Source: Pseudomonas syringae pv. cilantro
GTDB lineage: Bacteria; Pseudomonadota; Gammaproteobacteria; Pseudomonadales; Pseudomonadaceae
Reading direction: 5' to 3'
Length of the DNA stretch: 64,000 bases
Assembly (NCBI RefSeq): GCF_001293775.1
Contig: NZ_LGLN01000013.1
Span: 212,400-276,399, forward strand
The stretch's first letter is position 1. Each line of letters opens with the position of its first letter. Under the pieces are notes generated by a model. That model searched no databases. It was not told where the DNA came from and saw only the letters and a list, made by a program, of their open reading frames with translations. Below are positions 28,617 to 38,812 of this stretch, in pieces. The translations under genes and the position numbers were made by a program.

Positions 28617-29486
28617 TTACGGCTTGGCTTTTTCCATATAGCGGAAGAATTCGCTATTCGGATCAAGCACCATCACGTCGCTCTTGTTCGCGAAGCTCTC
28701 ACGGTAGGCGCGCAGGCTGCGGTAGAACGCATAGAACTCCTGATCCTGACCGTATGCCTTGGAGTAGATCGAGGCAGCTTGCGCATCGCCATCACCACGA
28801 GCCTCTTCGGACTCACGATAGGCTTCTGCCAGCAACACGCGACGCTGACGATCGGCGTCGGCACGAATACCTTCAGCCAGTTCGTTACCCTTGGCGCGAT
28901 GCTCACGCGCTTCACGCTCACGCTCGGTGCTCATGCGCTCGAAGACACTGCGATTCACTTCCTTCGGCAGGTCGATGGCCTTGACCCGGACATCCACCAC
29001 TTCAATGCCCAGCTCTTTCTCGGCCATGCGGTTCAGCGAACCGGTGATGTCCGACATCAGTGCATCACGCTCACCCGACACGACTTCGTGCAGGGTGCGC
29101 TTGCCGAACTGGTCACGCAGACCAGACTCCAGACGACGCGACAGGCGCTCGTCGGCAATCTGCTTGAGGCCGGAAGTCGCAGTATAGAAACGCTCTGCAT
29201 CCTTCACGCGCCACTTGGCGTAGGCATCGACCATGACCGCTTTCTTTTCCAGCGTCAGAAAACGCTGGGTCGGCGCATCGAGCGTCAGCAAACGTCCGTC
29301 GAACTTGCGCACCTGGTTCACGTAAGGAACCTTCACATGCAGACCCGGCTGAACATCCGCCTGGACCACACGACCGAATTGCAGCAAGACCGCACGTTCT
29401 GTCTGGGACACGATGTAGAAGCTGTTCCAGGCAATGACTGCCAGTACCACACCAACAATGAGGGTGATCAGCGATTTGTTACTCAT
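28617..29486 (-). CDS. hflC: HflC, FtsH protease modulator
   Basis: Membrane-anchored SPFH/prohibitin-family protein that forms a large periplasmic complex with HflK and limits the FtsH protease. The 289 residues have one N-terminal membrane segment (LITLIVGVVLAVIAWNSFYIV) and the band-7 domain with TERAVLLQFGRVV. Its ATG shares one base with the hflK stop (TGATG), so translation is coupled. Confidence 0.96.
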   Translation of the reverse strand: MSNKSLITLIVGVVLAVIAWNSFYIVSQTERAVLLQFGRVVQADVQPGLHVKVPYVNQVRKFDGRLLTLDAPTQRFLTLEKKAVMVDAYAKWRVKDAERFYTATSGLKQIADERLSRRLESGLRDQFGKRTLHEVVSGERDALMSDITGSLNRMAEKELGIEVVDVRVKAIDLPKEVNRSVFERMSTEREREAREHRAKGNELAEGIRADADRQRRVLLAEAYRESEEARGDGDAQAASIYSKAYGQDQEFYAFYRSLRAYRESFANKSDVMVLDPNSEFFRYMEKAKP

Positions 29487-30688
29487 CAGCGAGTCTCCCT
29501 GGTACGTACTTCACCACGCTGCTGAGCCTCAGACGCACGGGCGGCGGCAGCAGCGGCAGCATCATTAGCCGACTGCGATGGCGTACCTGAATTGGAGCCA
29601 TTGCCGGTACTGCTGCGGCTGCTCTCGATCATCTTGTCGAGCGGCAGATAAAGCAGGTTGTTCTGCCCCTTGTCGCCGGTCACGAGAACCTTGCTGGTAT
29701 TGCTGAAGACTTCCTGCATGGTGTCCAGATACAGACGCTGGCGAGTGACTTCAGGTGCCTTGCGGTACTCGGCGACCAGTTTGGTAAAACGATCAGCCTC
29801 ACCCTTGGCGCGCGACACCACTTCATCACGATAGCCATTGGCATCCTCAAGGATGCGCTGGGCCTGACCACGGGCTTCCGGAATCACGCCATTGGCATAA
29901 CTTTCAGCCTGGTTGCGGGCACGTTGCTCGTCTTCACGGGCGCGGATCACGTCGTCGAAAGCTTCCTGAACTTCACGCGGCGCAGCGGCGCTTTGCACGT
30001 TCACCTGGGTCACGGTGATGCCGGTGCCGTAGGTGTCGAGGAAGCGTTGCAGACGCTCCTTGATTTCGCTCGCCATCAGCTCACGCCCTTCGGTCAGCAC
30101 CTGGTCCATCGCCGTGGAACCCACGACATGGCGCAGCGCGCTTTCAGTTGCGTGTTGCAGACTGATCTCAGGCTGATCGACGTTCAGTACGAAGTCTTTC
30201 AGGTTGCTGATCTTGTACTGCACGGTCAGCGGCACTTCGACGATGTTCTCGTCTTCGGTGAGCATCTGCCCCTGCTTGCTGTAGGCACGCTCGCGCGTCA
30301 CGTTTTCCATGTATTTGCGGTCGAACGGCGGGAAATAGATGTTGAGACCCGGCCCCACGGTTTCGTGGTACTGACCGAAACGCAGCACGACAGCCTGCTC
30401 TTGCTCGTCAACGACATAGATCGCGCTGTAGAGCCAGAAAGCGACGAGTACGACCAGACCGATGCCGAGCAGGCCAAGACCACCGCCCTTGCCCGAGCTG
30501 CCACCATTGCCGCTGCCGCCGCCATCACTGCCGCGTTTGTTTCCGCCGCCGAACAACCCCTTCAGGCTTTCCTGCAGCTTTCGGAAGGCTTCGTCGAGAT
30601 CAGGTGGCCCCTTGCGGTCGCCGCCACGGCGTTTGCCACCCCAGGGATCTTGATTATTCGAGTTGCCACCCGGCTCATTCCAAGCCAT
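29486..30688 (-). CDS. hflK: HflK, FtsH protease modulator
   Basis: Partner of HflC in the FtsH-regulating inner-membrane complex. The 400 residues begin with MAWNEPGG and a Gly/Asn/Lys-rich cytoplasmic segment, followed by a single membrane segment near residues 75-95 (LLGIGLVVLVAFWLYSAIYV) and the SPFH domain (DEQEQAVVLRFGQY). The tail is Ala/Ser-rich. The ATG at 30688 has GGAGAG ahead; eight upstream codons in frame are not needed. It lies 96 bases after hflX with a stem-loop in the gap. Confidence 0.96.
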   Translation of the reverse strand: MAWNEPGGNSNNQDPWGGKRRGGDRKGPPDLDEAFRKLQESLKGLFGGGNKRGSDGGGSGNGGSSGKGGGLGLLGIGLVVLVAFWLYSAIYVVDEQEQAVVLRFGQYHETVGPGLNIYFPPFDRKYMENVTRERAYSKQGQMLTEDENIVEVPLTVQYKISNLKDFVLNVDQPEISLQHATESALRHVVGSTAMDQVLTEGRELMASEIKERLQRFLDTYGTGITVTQVNVQSAAAPREVQEAFDDVIRAREDEQRARNQAESYANGVIPEARGQAQRILEDANGYRDEVVSRAKGEADRFTKLVAEYRKAPEVTRQRLYLDTMQEVFSNTSKVLVTGDKGQNNLLYLPLDKMIESSRSSTGNGSNSGTPSQSANDAAAAAAARASEAQQRGEVRTRETR

Positions 30689-30752
30689 AGCGCTCTCCAT
30701 CTGATAAAGCAAAGACGCGCCCGCGGCGCGCCGACCAATGCTACAGAATGCC

Positions 30753-30779
30753 CGGGAAGACCGTACAACGGCTTTCCCG
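30753..30779 (-). other. Stem-loop between hflX and hflK
   Basis: Imperfect stem CGGGAA/TTCCCG with an inner CCGT/ACGG stem. No U tract follows on the minus strand. It starts six bases after the hflX stop and could adjust the expression ratio of hflX and hflKC; this is inference. Confidence 0.4.
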
Positions 30780-30784
30780 TGCTT

Positions 30785-32086
30785 TTATTGCAAAGTGTGT
30801 TGCTCGATGAACTCCAGCGGCTGCAATCCTTCGCGACTCACCAGACGATTGAGTTCAACGCGCGGTATTCGCACCGCAAGCAAGCTGGCACCCTCTTCAT
30901 CATGCGTCTCACTCTGCACCGCACCCAGTTCGAAAAACTGGGCACGCAACCGGGCAAGATTCTGAGGCAAATGCAGAGTGCCGACAAACAGATCATTACC
31001 CAGCAGCTCGGCAACAGCCTGTTTGAGCAGATCCAGTCCTCGTCCATCACGGGCAGACAACCAGACACGTTGCGGTTTGCCATCGGCATCGCGCTGTATC
31101 TGAGGCTCTACCCCTTCCAGCAGATCGAGTTTGTTATAGACCTCGAGGATCGGCAAGCCCTCGGCACCGATCTCGCCAAGCACGGCCATGACCTGCTCGA
31201 TCTGCGACATGCGGTCCGGCTCATGAGAGTCGATGACGTGCAGCAACAGATCCGAGTTGCTCGACTCTTCAAGCGTCGCACGAAAAGCCTCAACCAGCTT
31301 GTGCGGCAAATGACGAATAAAGCCCACGGTGTCGGCCAGCACGATAGGACCGAGGTCATCGAGCTGCAGACGGCGCAGGGTCGGATCGAGCGTGGCGAAC
31401 AGCTGATCGGCCGCAAATACGTCCGAATCGGTGATCGAGTTGAAAAGCGTCGATTTGCCGGCGTTGGTGTAACCCACCAGCGACACCGAAGGAATATCGG
31501 CACGACGCCGCCCTCTACGGGCCTGGTCACGCTGGCTGCGAACCTTCTCGAGCCGGCCCTTGATCTGACGCAGGCGCACCCGCAGCAGACGACGGTCGGT
31601 TTCGAGCTGGGTTTCACCAGGACCACGCAGGCCGATACCCCCTTTCTGACGCTCAAGGTGAGTCCAGCCGCGGACCAGACGAGTGCTCATGTGCTCAAGC
31701 TGGGCCAGTTCGACCTGCAGCTTGCCTTCATGAGTACGCGCCCGCTGGGCGAAGATATCGAGAATCAGGCCGGTACGATCAAGCACGCGACACTCGAAAA
31801 CGCGCTCGAGGTTACGTTCCTGACTGGGCGTGAGGGTGTGATTGAATATCACGAGATCAGCCTGTTCGGCTTTGACCTGGTCGCGAAGCTCCTCGACCTT
31901 GCCAGAGCCAATCAGGTATTTGGCCGATGGCCGATGACGCGGCACGTTGATAAACGCAACGGTATCGGCACCGGCCGAGATGGCCAGCTCCTGAAACTCC
32001 TGCGGATCTTCGCGCGCCTCAGGGTCCTGACCATCCAGATGAACGAGAATGGCACGTTCACCACCACTGTGGCGCTCAAAGAACAA
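30785..32086 (-). CDS. hflX: Ribosome-rescue GTPase HflX
   Basis: GTPase that binds the large ribosomal subunit and can split stalled ribosomes. The 433 residues hold the N-terminal HflX domain (PSAKYLIGSGKVEEL), a coiled linker (GPGETQLETDRR) and the G domain with GYTNAGKSTLFN (G1), DTVGFI (G3) and NKLD (G4). The start is a TTG with AGGAG seven bases ahead, giving FFERHSGGERA. It follows hfq after 12 bases, in the conserved miaA-hfq-hflX order. Confidence 0.96.
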   Translation of the reverse strand: MFFERHSGGERAILVHLDGQDPEAREDPQEFQELAISAGADTVAFINVPRHRPSAKYLIGSGKVEELRDQVKAEQADLVIFNHTLTPSQERNLERVFECRVLDRTGLILDIFAQRARTHEGKLQVELAQLEHMSTRLVRGWTHLERQKGGIGLRGPGETQLETDRRLLRVRLRQIKGRLEKVRSQRDQARRGRRRADIPSVSLVGYTNAGKSTLFNSITDSDVFAADQLFATLDPTLRRLQLDDLGPIVLADTVGFIRHLPHKLVEAFRATLEESSNSDLLLHVIDSHEPDRMSQIEQVMAVLGEIGAEGLPILEVYNKLDLLEGVEPQIQRDADGKPQRVWLSARDGRGLDLLKQAVAELLGNDLFVGTLHLPQNLARLRAQFFELGAVQSETHDEEGASLLAVRIPRVELNRLVSREGLQPLEFIEQHTLQ

Positions 32087-32098
32087 GGCAGACTCCTA

Positions 32099-32359
32099 TC
32101 AGGCGTTACCTGGCTCAGCGTCCGCGCCGTCAGCGTCGGTAGCGCTTGGCAGGCGGATCGGACGAACCGGTACGACGGTGGAAATAGCGTGTTTGTAGAC
32201 CATCTGGCTGACCGTGTTCTTCAGCAAAATGACGAACTGGTCGAAAGACTCGATCGTACCCTGCAGCTTGATACCGTTGACCAGATAGATCGATACCCCG
32301 ACCTTCTCTTTACGCAAGGTATTCAGGTAAGGGTCTTGTAGCGAATGCCCTTTTGACAT
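32099..32359 (-). CDS. hfq: RNA chaperone Hfq
   Basis: Sm-like hexameric RNA chaperone that pairs small RNAs with messengers and controls translation and decay. The 86 residues begin [20 protein letters not shown], and contain the Sm1 motif ([20 protein letters not shown]) and the Sm2 motif with YKHAIST. The C-terminal tail is short, as in pseudomonads. The ATG at 32359 gives the usual start. It lies 93 bases after miaA and 12 before hflX. Confidence 0.98.
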   Translation of the reverse strand: MSKGHSLQDPYLNTLRKEKVGVSIYLVNGIKLQGTIESFDQFVILLKNTVSQMVYKHAISTVVPVRPIRLPSATDADGADAEPGNA

Positions 32360-32452
32360 GTGCCGCACTCCTTTAAGGATCAATAAAATAATAAATCGAA
32401 TTCGATTGGCTTGACCGGCCACCCCCCAAGGATAGACGGCTATTGCAAGGAC

Positions 32453-33424
32453 TCAGCCCAATATGGAGACCGATCCCAGGTATTTCAAGGCACGTGGCAG
32501 ATTGTCGCTGGCCAGACTGTCGAGCCAGTGTAGATCCTCCCAGCTGCGTAGCCAGGTGAATTGCCGCTTGGCCAGTTGGCGCGTGGCAATGATGCCCCGT
32601 TCCTGCATTTCGTCCCGCGTCAGTTTTCCATCCAGGTGATCCCAGACCTGGCGATAACCGACTGCTCTTATCGATGGCAACCCTGAATGCAGGTCGCCTC
32701 TCGAGCGCAATGCCAGTACTTCGTCCAGAAACCCCTGATCCAGCATTTGCTCAAAACGCAGCGCGATACGTTGGTGCAGCACCTTGCGATCAGCCGGAGC
32801 GATGGCAAGGTTCGCGACAGTATAGGGCAATTGCTGCTGCCCTGATGCGGCTGCTTCAGTACTTTGCGCAGTTTGTTGCTCGCGGTGTGCGGTCATGCTC
32901 ATTCCGCTGACGCGATAAACCTCCAGCGCCCTGATCAGACGTTGCGGATCATTGGGATGAATACGTGCCGCCGACACAGGGTCGACCAGCGCCAATTGAT
33001 CGTGCAACGACTGCCAGCCAAAGGCTTGCGCATCGGCCTCAAGCTGCGCCCGAACCTCTGCATCGGCGGCCGGCATATCGGCCAATCCGTCCAATAGAGC
33101 CTTGAAATACAACATAGTGCCGCCGACCAGCAAAGGAATATTTCCGCGTGCGGTGATTTCCGCCATGGCGGCCAGCGCGTCGGTGCGAAAGTCAGCGGCG
33201 GAATAGCTTTGCGCGGGGTCGAGAATATCGATCAGCCGATGCGGAAATTCAGCCAGTTGCGCCCTGGACGGCTTGGCGGTACCAATGTCCATGCCGCGAT
33301 ACACCAGTGCCGAATCGACGCTGATCAGTTCACAGGGCAAGACTTTGCTCAGCTCGATGGCAAGGTCGGTCTTGCCGGCAGCGGTAGGCCCCATGAGAAA
33401 GATGGCCGGAGGTAAAGCATTCAT
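32453..33424 (-). CDS. miaA: tRNA dimethylallyltransferase MiaA
   Basis: Adds a dimethylallyl group to A37 of tRNAs that read codons starting with U. The 323 residues have the P-loop [14 protein letters not shown] at the start, [16 protein letters not shown] and the [10 protein letters not shown] block. Its ATG follows the mutL stop directly (TGAATG), so the two are probably translated together; hfq follows after 93 bases. Confidence 0.97.
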   Translation of the reverse strand: MNALPPAIFLMGPTAAGKTDLAIELSKVLPCELISVDSALVYRGMDIGTAKPSRAQLAEFPHRLIDILDPAQSYSAADFRTDALAAMAEITARGNIPLLVGGTMLYFKALLDGLADMPAADAEVRAQLEADAQAFGWQSLHDQLALVDPVSAARIHPNDPQRLIRALEVYRVSGMSMTAHREQQTAQSTEAAASGQQQLPYTVANLAIAPADRKVLHQRIALRFEQMLDQGFLDEVLALRSRGDLHSGLPSIRAVGYRQVWDHLDGKLTRDEMQERGIIATRQLAKRQFTWLRSWEDLHWLDSLASDNLPRALKYLGSVSILG

Positions 33425-35368
33425 TCATTGACCGCGCAGGAATAATTTATCCAGGTCACTCAGGCCCATCTGGGTCCAGGTGGGACGACCGTGGTTGCAT
33501 TGTCCGCTGCGCTCGGTGTTTTCCATGTCGCGCAGCAGAGCGTTCATTTCCGGGATGGCCAGCCGCCGGTTGGCGCGGATCGCACCGTGGCAGGCCATGG
33601 TGCCGAGCAACTCGTTCATGTGCGCCTGCACCCGGTCGCTGGTGCCATATTCCATCAGATCTGCCAGCACATCGCTGACCAGCCGATTGGCTTCGGCCTG
33701 TTTGAGTAACGCTGGAATCTGCCGGATCGCCAGGGTTTCCGGGCCCAGCCGCTGAAGCTCGAAGCCTAGCCGCTGGAAGGTGCTGATATGTTCTTCGGCG
33801 CAATCCGCTTCACGCTGGCTGACCGCGATGGACTCGGGCACCAACAATGGCTGGCCGCTCAGGCCTTCGTTGGCCATGGCGATTTTCAGGCGCTCATACA
33901 TGATTCGCTCGTGAGCGGCATGCATGTCTACCAGCACCAGACCCTGGGCGTTTTCAGCCAGAATGTAGATGCCTTTGAGCTGCGCCAGCGCATAGCCCAA
34001 CGGTGGGATGTCGCTCTCTGACGTTGGCAAGGATGACGGCGCGGCACTGGGCAACGGCGCGAAAAACTCGCGGTACGCACTTTGCGCTTCGGCAACCGGC
34101 ACGCCTGCGGTGGGCCGTGGAGAATACTGATATTGATAACCGCTGCCGGCCCCGCTGCCCGCTGGCCGCGCGAAAGCCTCGCCTTGCGGCTGCTCCAGCA
34201 CATTGTTGGCCAGACGCATCTCGCCCTGCGGCCCGAATTCGCCCGCTTCCGGCCCGGTTGGTCGGGGCTCGGCGGCAACCGGCACGCTGCCACCCAACTG
34301 ATTTTCAGGACGCACATCACCCAACGCACGGTGCAAAGTGCCATACAGAAAATCATGCACCATGCGCCCGTCACGGAAGCGAACTTCATGTTTGGTCGGG
34401 TGAACATTGACGTCGACGGCAGCGGGATCGACTTCAAAAAACAGTACGAAGGTCGGATGACGGCCGTTGAACAACACGTCGCGATACGCTTGCCGCACGG
34501 CATGAGCGACCAGCTTGTCGCGCACGGCACGGCCATTCACGAAGAAATATTGCAGATCGGCCTGACTGCGCGAGAAGGTCGGCAGCCCGACCCAGCCCCA
34601 CAGGTGCAGCCCGTTGCGTTCGATCTCGATAGGCAACGCCTGCTCAAGAAAACCCGGCCCGCAAATGGCCGAAACCCGACGCGCCCTGGCGGTGTCGTCA
34701 TGCGCTTCATGCAGGCTGAGCACGGTTTTGCCGTTGTGACGCAAATGGAAAGCGACATCGAAACGCGCCAGCGCCATGCGCTTGATGACTTCCTGCAAGT
34801 GATCGAATTCGGTTTTCTCGGCTTTGAGAAACTTGCGCCGGGCGGGCGTATTGAAGAACAGGTCGCGCACTTCTACCGAGGTGCCCACGGGATGCGCCGC
34901 GGGCTGCACGCGCGGCGCCATGTCGCGGCCTTCGGTTTCAACCTGCCAGGCCTGATCGGCGTCGCGGGTGCGCGAGGTCAGGGTCAGGCGCGCTACCGAG
35001 CTGATCGACGCCAGCGCCTCGCCCCGAAAGCCCAGGCTCATTACCCGCTCAAGGTCTTCCAGGTCTCGAATCTTGCTGGTCGCGTGTCGCGCCAAGGCCA
35101 GTGGCAGATCATCCGAAGAGATACCGCCGCCGTCGTCACGCACTTTCAGCAGCTTGATGCCCGCCTGCTCGACATCGACGTCAATGCGCCGCGCGCCAGA
35201 ATCGAGGCTGTTTTCCAGCAGCTCCTTGATCACCGACGCCGGGCGCTCGACCACTTCGCCTGCAGCGATCTGGTTGGCCAGACGCGGGCTGAGCAGTTCG
35301 ATACGCGCAGCATTCAAAACAGGCTGAGCGTTATCGGCTTCGCTGCCGTCAACAAGTAGATCAGTCAT
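33425..35368 (-). CDS. mutL: DNA mismatch repair protein MutL
   Basis: Mismatch-repair ATPase that links MutS recognition to strand removal. The 647 residues have the GHKL ATPase domain ([25 protein letters not shown], quoted as its parts NQIAAGE and ELLENSLD, plus DDGGGI and GFRGEAL). After a Pro/Ala-rich linker of about 100 residues comes the dimerisation domain, which carries [12 protein letters not shown]. This matches the DQHAxxExxxxE endonuclease motif with Met in place of Gln, in line with pseudomonads, which lack MutH. The ATG shares one base with the amiB stop (TAATG). Confidence 0.97.
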   Translation of the reverse strand: MTDLLVDGSEADNAQPVLNAARIELLSPRLANQIAAGEVVERPASVIKELLENSLDSGARRIDVDVEQAGIKLLKVRDDGGGISSDDLPLALARHATSKIRDLEDLERVMSLGFRGEALASISSVARLTLTSRTRDADQAWQVETEGRDMAPRVQPAAHPVGTSVEVRDLFFNTPARRKFLKAEKTEFDHLQEVIKRMALARFDVAFHLRHNGKTVLSLHEAHDDTARARRVSAICGPGFLEQALPIEIERNGLHLWGWVGLPTFSRSQADLQYFFVNGRAVRDKLVAHAVRQAYRDVLFNGRHPTFVLFFEVDPAAVDVNVHPTKHEVRFRDGRMVHDFLYGTLHRALGDVRPENQLGGSVPVAAEPRPTGPEAGEFGPQGEMRLANNVLEQPQGEAFARPAGSGAGSGYQYQYSPRPTAGVPVAEAQSAYREFFAPLPSAAPSSLPTSESDIPPLGYALAQLKGIYILAENAQGLVLVDMHAAHERIMYERLKIAMANEGLSGQPLLVPESIAVSQREADCAEEHISTFQRLGFELQRLGPETLAIRQIPALLKQAEANRLVSDVLADLMEYGTSDRVQAHMNELLGTMACHGAIRANRRLAIPEMNALLRDMENTERSGQCNHGRPTWTQMGLSDLDKLFLRGQ

Positions 35369-36798
35369 TACTGAGTGGCAACCTCGGAACTCGGAATACG
35401 CAGATCCTGGCCGATCTTCAATTCATCGGTTTTCAGATTATTGGCACTGCGCAGGGTGGCGATGTTCATGTCATAGCGTGCTGCGAGCATGGCCAGGGTT
35501 TCGCCAGAGCGCACGACGTGGTTACGCGGGCCTTGGGCCAGCTTGCCGTTATCACGCAACCAGGCAATGTAAGTGCCCTGCGGCGGATTCTGCTGGAAGA
35601 ACTGCTTCACACCGGAAGTGATCGAACGCGCCAGCGCCTGCTGGTGCGACGCGGAGCCAAGCTTGTTGGCTTCGTTGGCGTTGGAGATAAAGCCGGTTTC
35701 TACCAGAATCGACGGGATGTCCGGCGACTTGAGCACCATGAATCCTGCCTGTTCGACGCGAGCCTTGTGTAGCGAAGTAACCCGACCGATATTGCTCAGC
35801 ACTTTCTGGCCGACGTTCAGGCTCGACGACAGCGAGGCGGTCATGGACAAGTCCAGCAGCACGCCAGCGAGCATGCGGTCCTTGTCATCGAGGCTGACCG
35901 CACCGGCACCACCGATCAGGTCGGAACGGTTTTCACTGTCCGCGAGCCAGCGCGCGGTTTCGGAGGTAGCACCACGATCCGAGAGGGCAAACACCGATGC
36001 ACCGAACGCAGCGGAAGAGGGTGCCGCGTCGGCGTGAATGGAAACGAACAGATCTGCGCCCTTGGCGCGGGCAATCTCGGTACGTTTGCGCAACGGGATG
36101 AAGTAATCGCCGGTTCGCGTCAGCTCGGCGCGATAGCCTTTTTCAGCGTTGACCTGGCGCTGCAATTCCTTGGCAATCGACAGCACCACGTTTTTCTCTT
36201 TCTGCCCCGCGCCGCCAGAGGCGCCCGGGTCTTCACCACCGTGCCCGGCATCGATCACGATCACGATATCGCGCTTGCCGTTAGGCACCGGGGTCAGTTT
36301 GATTTCCGGTTTGGCAGGGCTGACCGGAACCGCAGGTGCCGTATTGGCGGCGGTGTCCGGGATCACTGGCGTCGTCGGGTTGGCATCGGCGGCGTTATCG
36401 AACAGGTCGACCACCAGACGGTTGCCGTATTGCTGGTTCGGCGCGAGCGTGAAGCTCTTCGGGGTTACGCCTTTTTTTAGGTCGATGACCACGCGCAAAT
36501 CGGTCGGCGTGCGCTGCGCAGAGCGCATGCTGCTGATCGGGGTATTGGCGGTCGGCACGTTCAGGGGTCCGCCGAGCGTCGCACCATTGATATCGATCAC
36601 CAGACGGTCAGGCGAAGTCAAGGTAAACAGGCTGTGTTGCACCGGCCCCGACAGGTCGAAGACCAGACGTGTGTTATCCGGCGCTCGCCATAAGCGGACA
36701 CTTCGTACTTGCGTAGCGGCAACCGCCTCGACAGCCAGGGCCATCAACAGCAGACCAACTACAGTAACCAGCGCGCGCATGCGCATACCTAACCCCAT
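35368..36798 (-). CDS. amiB: N-acetylmuramoyl-L-alanine amidase, AmiB/AmiC type with LysM
   Basis: Periplasmic zinc amidase that cuts stem peptides from peptidoglycan during cell separation. About 476 residues: signal peptide, AMIN domain (residues about 30-130), Pro/Ala linker, Amidase_3 domain with [18 protein letters not shown] and the final LVETGFISN block, then a C-terminal LysM repeat ([18 protein letters not shown]). ATGs at 36798, 36786 and 36780 are all possible. The first lies two bases after the tsaE stop; the last has AGGT six bases ahead. In E. coli this type is switched on by EnvC/NlpD. Part of the tsaE-amiB-mutL-miaA run. Confidence 0.94.
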   Translation of the reverse strand: MGLGMRMRALVTVVGLLLMALAVEAVAATQVRSVRLWRAPDNTRLVFDLSGPVQHSLFTLTSPDRLVIDINGATLGGPLNVPTANTPISSMRSAQRTPTDLRVVIDLKKGVTPKSFTLAPNQQYGNRLVVDLFDNAADANPTTPVIPDTAANTAPAVPVSPAKPEIKLTPVPNGKRDIVIVIDAGHGGEDPGASGGAGQKEKNVVLSIAKELQRQVNAEKGYRAELTRTGDYFIPLRKRTEIARAKGADLFVSIHADAAPSSAAFGASVFALSDRGATSETARWLADSENRSDLIGGAGAVSLDDKDRMLAGVLLDLSMTASLSSSLNVGQKVLSNIGRVTSLHKARVEQAGFMVLKSPDIPSILVETGFISNANEANKLGSASHQQALARSITSGVKQFFQQNPPQGTYIAWLRDNGKLAQGPRNHVVRSGETLAMLAARYDMNIATLRSANNLKTDELKIGQDLRIPSSEVATQ

Positions 36799-36800
36799 AT

Positions 36801-37271
36801 CTATTTGAATTCCAAAGCCAAAGTGGCACACCAGCGTTCGCCACGCGAGCCCAGCGGGCTCAATATTACGGACCGACCTTCGCCGTGCGGGCCAATGGTA
36901 ATGGTCAGGTCGGGCTTTGGCAAAAAGCCTGCACCGCGTTGGGGCCATTCAATCAGACAAAGTGCCTCGCCGTCGAAATAATCACGCACCCCCATGAACT
37001 CGAGCTCTTCAGGGTCGACCAGCCGATACAGGTCGAAGTGAAAGACCCTTACCGCGTCGATTTCGTAGGGCTCGACCAGCGTGAAAGTCGGGCTCTTGAC
37101 AGCCCCGGCGTGCCCGAGCCCGCGAATCATGCCCCGCGAAAGGGTGGTTTTCCCGGCACCCAGATCGCCATCGAGAAAGATGACACCTTTGCCTTCGGTG
37201 ACCTCGGCAAGACGCGCACCAAAATGCATCATGGCCTCTTCGCCAACCACATGCAGCGTCAAATCAGACAC
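36801..37271 (-). CDS. tsaE: tRNA threonylcarbamoyladenosine biosynthesis ATPase TsaE
   Basis: ATPase that works with TsaB and TsaD to place threonylcarbamoyl on A37 of tRNAs reading ANN codons. The 156 residues carry Walker A GDLGAGKTTLSRGM, the block KSPTFTLVEPY and HFDLYRL. Length fits the family. The start overlaps the end of the NAD(P)HX repair gene by 13 bases, and amiB follows directly, as in many gammaproteobacteria. Confidence 0.97.
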   Translation of the reverse strand: MSDLTLHVVGEEAMMHFGARLAEVTEGKGVIFLDGDLGAGKTTLSRGMIRGLGHAGAVKSPTFTLVEPYEIDAVRVFHFDLYRLVDPEELEFMGVRDYFDGEALCLIEWPQRGAGFLPKPDLTITIGPHGEGRSVILSPLGSRGERWCATLALEFK

Positions 37272-38749
37272 GGTTGCAGCTCCTCTAATAACTGACGAAT
37301 GGCGGGAATAATATCGCTGGCGGCCAGCCCGCGACCGGTTTCACCCACGTTCTGACCGGCACTCGCATGCAACCACACGGCCAGACAGGCCGCGTCGAAG
37401 GGCGTCAAATGCTGCGCCATCAGCGCGCCGATCAGGCCGGCAAGCACGTCGCCCAGCCCGGCAGTCGCCATCGCTGGATGGCCGCGATCACACAACGCAA
37501 GCTGACCGTGCGCATCGGCAATCAGGCTGCCGGAGCCTTTGAGGACACATACGGTGTTGAATTTTTGCGCGAGTGTGCGCGCAGCGGCGAGGCGATCCGC
37601 CTGAATATCCTTGATACCCACGCCCAGCAGGCGCGCTGCCTCACCCGGATGTGGCGTGATGACGCTGTTTGCGGGCAGGCTCACCTGCCCGGCGGCCAGC
37701 ATATTCAGCGCGTCGGCATCCCAGACTTGCGGCCGATCCGCGTTGGCGGCGGCGGATAACAGGCTGCGCCCCCAACTGGCCTGACCCAGACCGGGTCCGA
37801 CCACCAGCACGCTGGCGGGCTCGATCAGCGCCATCAGCTGGTTTGCCGAGCGGATCACCGCGCTCATGATTTCCGGCATGCGCGTCAGGGCAGCAGGCAC
37901 ATGTTCTGCGCGGGTCGCCAGGGTGAGCATGCCCGCACCGCTGCGCAATGCGCTTTCGGCGCTGAGCAGGGCAGCGCCGCCGAAGCCGTGGTCGCCACCA
38001 ATGACCAGCACGCGCCCGAACATACCTTTATGAGCGGTACGCGGACGTGGTGCCAACGACGGCAAATTGTGTGTATCAAGACGTTTCGCGGTGACCGGCG
38101 TCTGCGCAACCAGCGCGGGGTCGGCCTGCAAATCGTCAAAAACCAGTTCACCGACCTGATCTGCCGCGTCACCAGTGAGCAGTCCTGTTTTCAGGCCGAT
38201 GAAGGTCACCGTCAGATCGGCACGCACCGCAACGCCGAGGGACTGCCCGGTGTCTGCGCTCAGGCCTGACGGGATGTCCACGGCCGCGACCGGCAGACCG
38301 CTGGCATTGATTGCGTCGATGGCCGAACGATAAGGCTCGCGCACTTCACCGTTGAGCCCGGTGCCGAGCAACGCATCGAGCAGCACGCCCTTCAGCGGCT
38401 GCCCGGCCCAGGGCTGAATAGTCACGCCCGAAGCCATGGCATACGCTGATGCCGCATCGCCCGTCAGCGCGTCCGGCGCACCGACTGCCAGCACGTTGAC
38501 CTGCCAGCCAGCCTTGTGCGCCAGCGCCGCCACCAGATACCCGTCACCCGCGTTGTTGCCACGCCCGGCCAGCACGGTCAGCTCGTTCACCTCCGGCCAG
38601 CGCCGACGTATCGCACGCCAGGTGGCATGGGCCGCGCGCTGCATCAATTCCAGGCCCGGCGTACCGGCGGCAATCAGCCGCGCGTCGAGGTCGCGGACCT
38701 GCGCCGCGCTGTACAGCGCGTCGGGTAAATGAGGTTTAGTGTCGAACAT
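37259..38749 (-). CDS. nnr: Bifunctional NAD(P)H-hydrate epimerase / ADP-dependent dehydratase
   Basis: Repairs hydrated, inactive NADH and NADPH: the N-terminal domain interconverts the epimers, the C-terminal domain removes water with ADP. The 496 residues have the YjeF_N domain (VLAGRGNNAGDGYLVA near residue 65) and the carbohydrate-kinase-like domain (VLVIGGDHGFGGAALLSAES, KGSGSLIADA and AGLGDVLAGLIGALMAQ). The frame is open for 92 codons further upstream, but that part overlaps queG and has no homologous look; the ATG at 38749 gives MFDTKPHLPDALYSAAQVR. Divergent from queG. Confidence 0.96.
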   Translation of the reverse strand: MFDTKPHLPDALYSAAQVRDLDARLIAAGTPGLELMQRAAHATWRAIRRRWPEVNELTVLAGRGNNAGDGYLVAALAHKAGWQVNVLAVGAPDALTGDAASAYAMASGVTIQPWAGQPLKGVLLDALLGTGLNGEVREPYRSAIDAINASGLPVAAVDIPSGLSADTGQSLGVAVRADLTVTFIGLKTGLLTGDAADQVGELVFDDLQADPALVAQTPVTAKRLDTHNLPSLAPRPRTAHKGMFGRVLVIGGDHGFGGAALLSAESALRSGAGMLTLATRAEHVPAALTRMPEIMSAVIRSANQLMALIEPASVLVVGPGLGQASWGRSLLSAAANADRPQVWDADALNMLAAGQVSLPANSVITPHPGEAARLLGVGIKDIQADRLAAARTLAQKFNTVCVLKGSGSLIADAHGQLALCDRGHPAMATAGLGDVLAGLIGALMAQHLTPFDAACLAVWLHASAGQNVGETGRGLAASDIIPAIRQLLEELQPCLI

Positions 38750-38812
38750 GCGTCTATGGGCTCCGATGTCTGGCAGAATTATACGCACCTTGGCCCCGGT
38801 TTCTCTCTGCGC

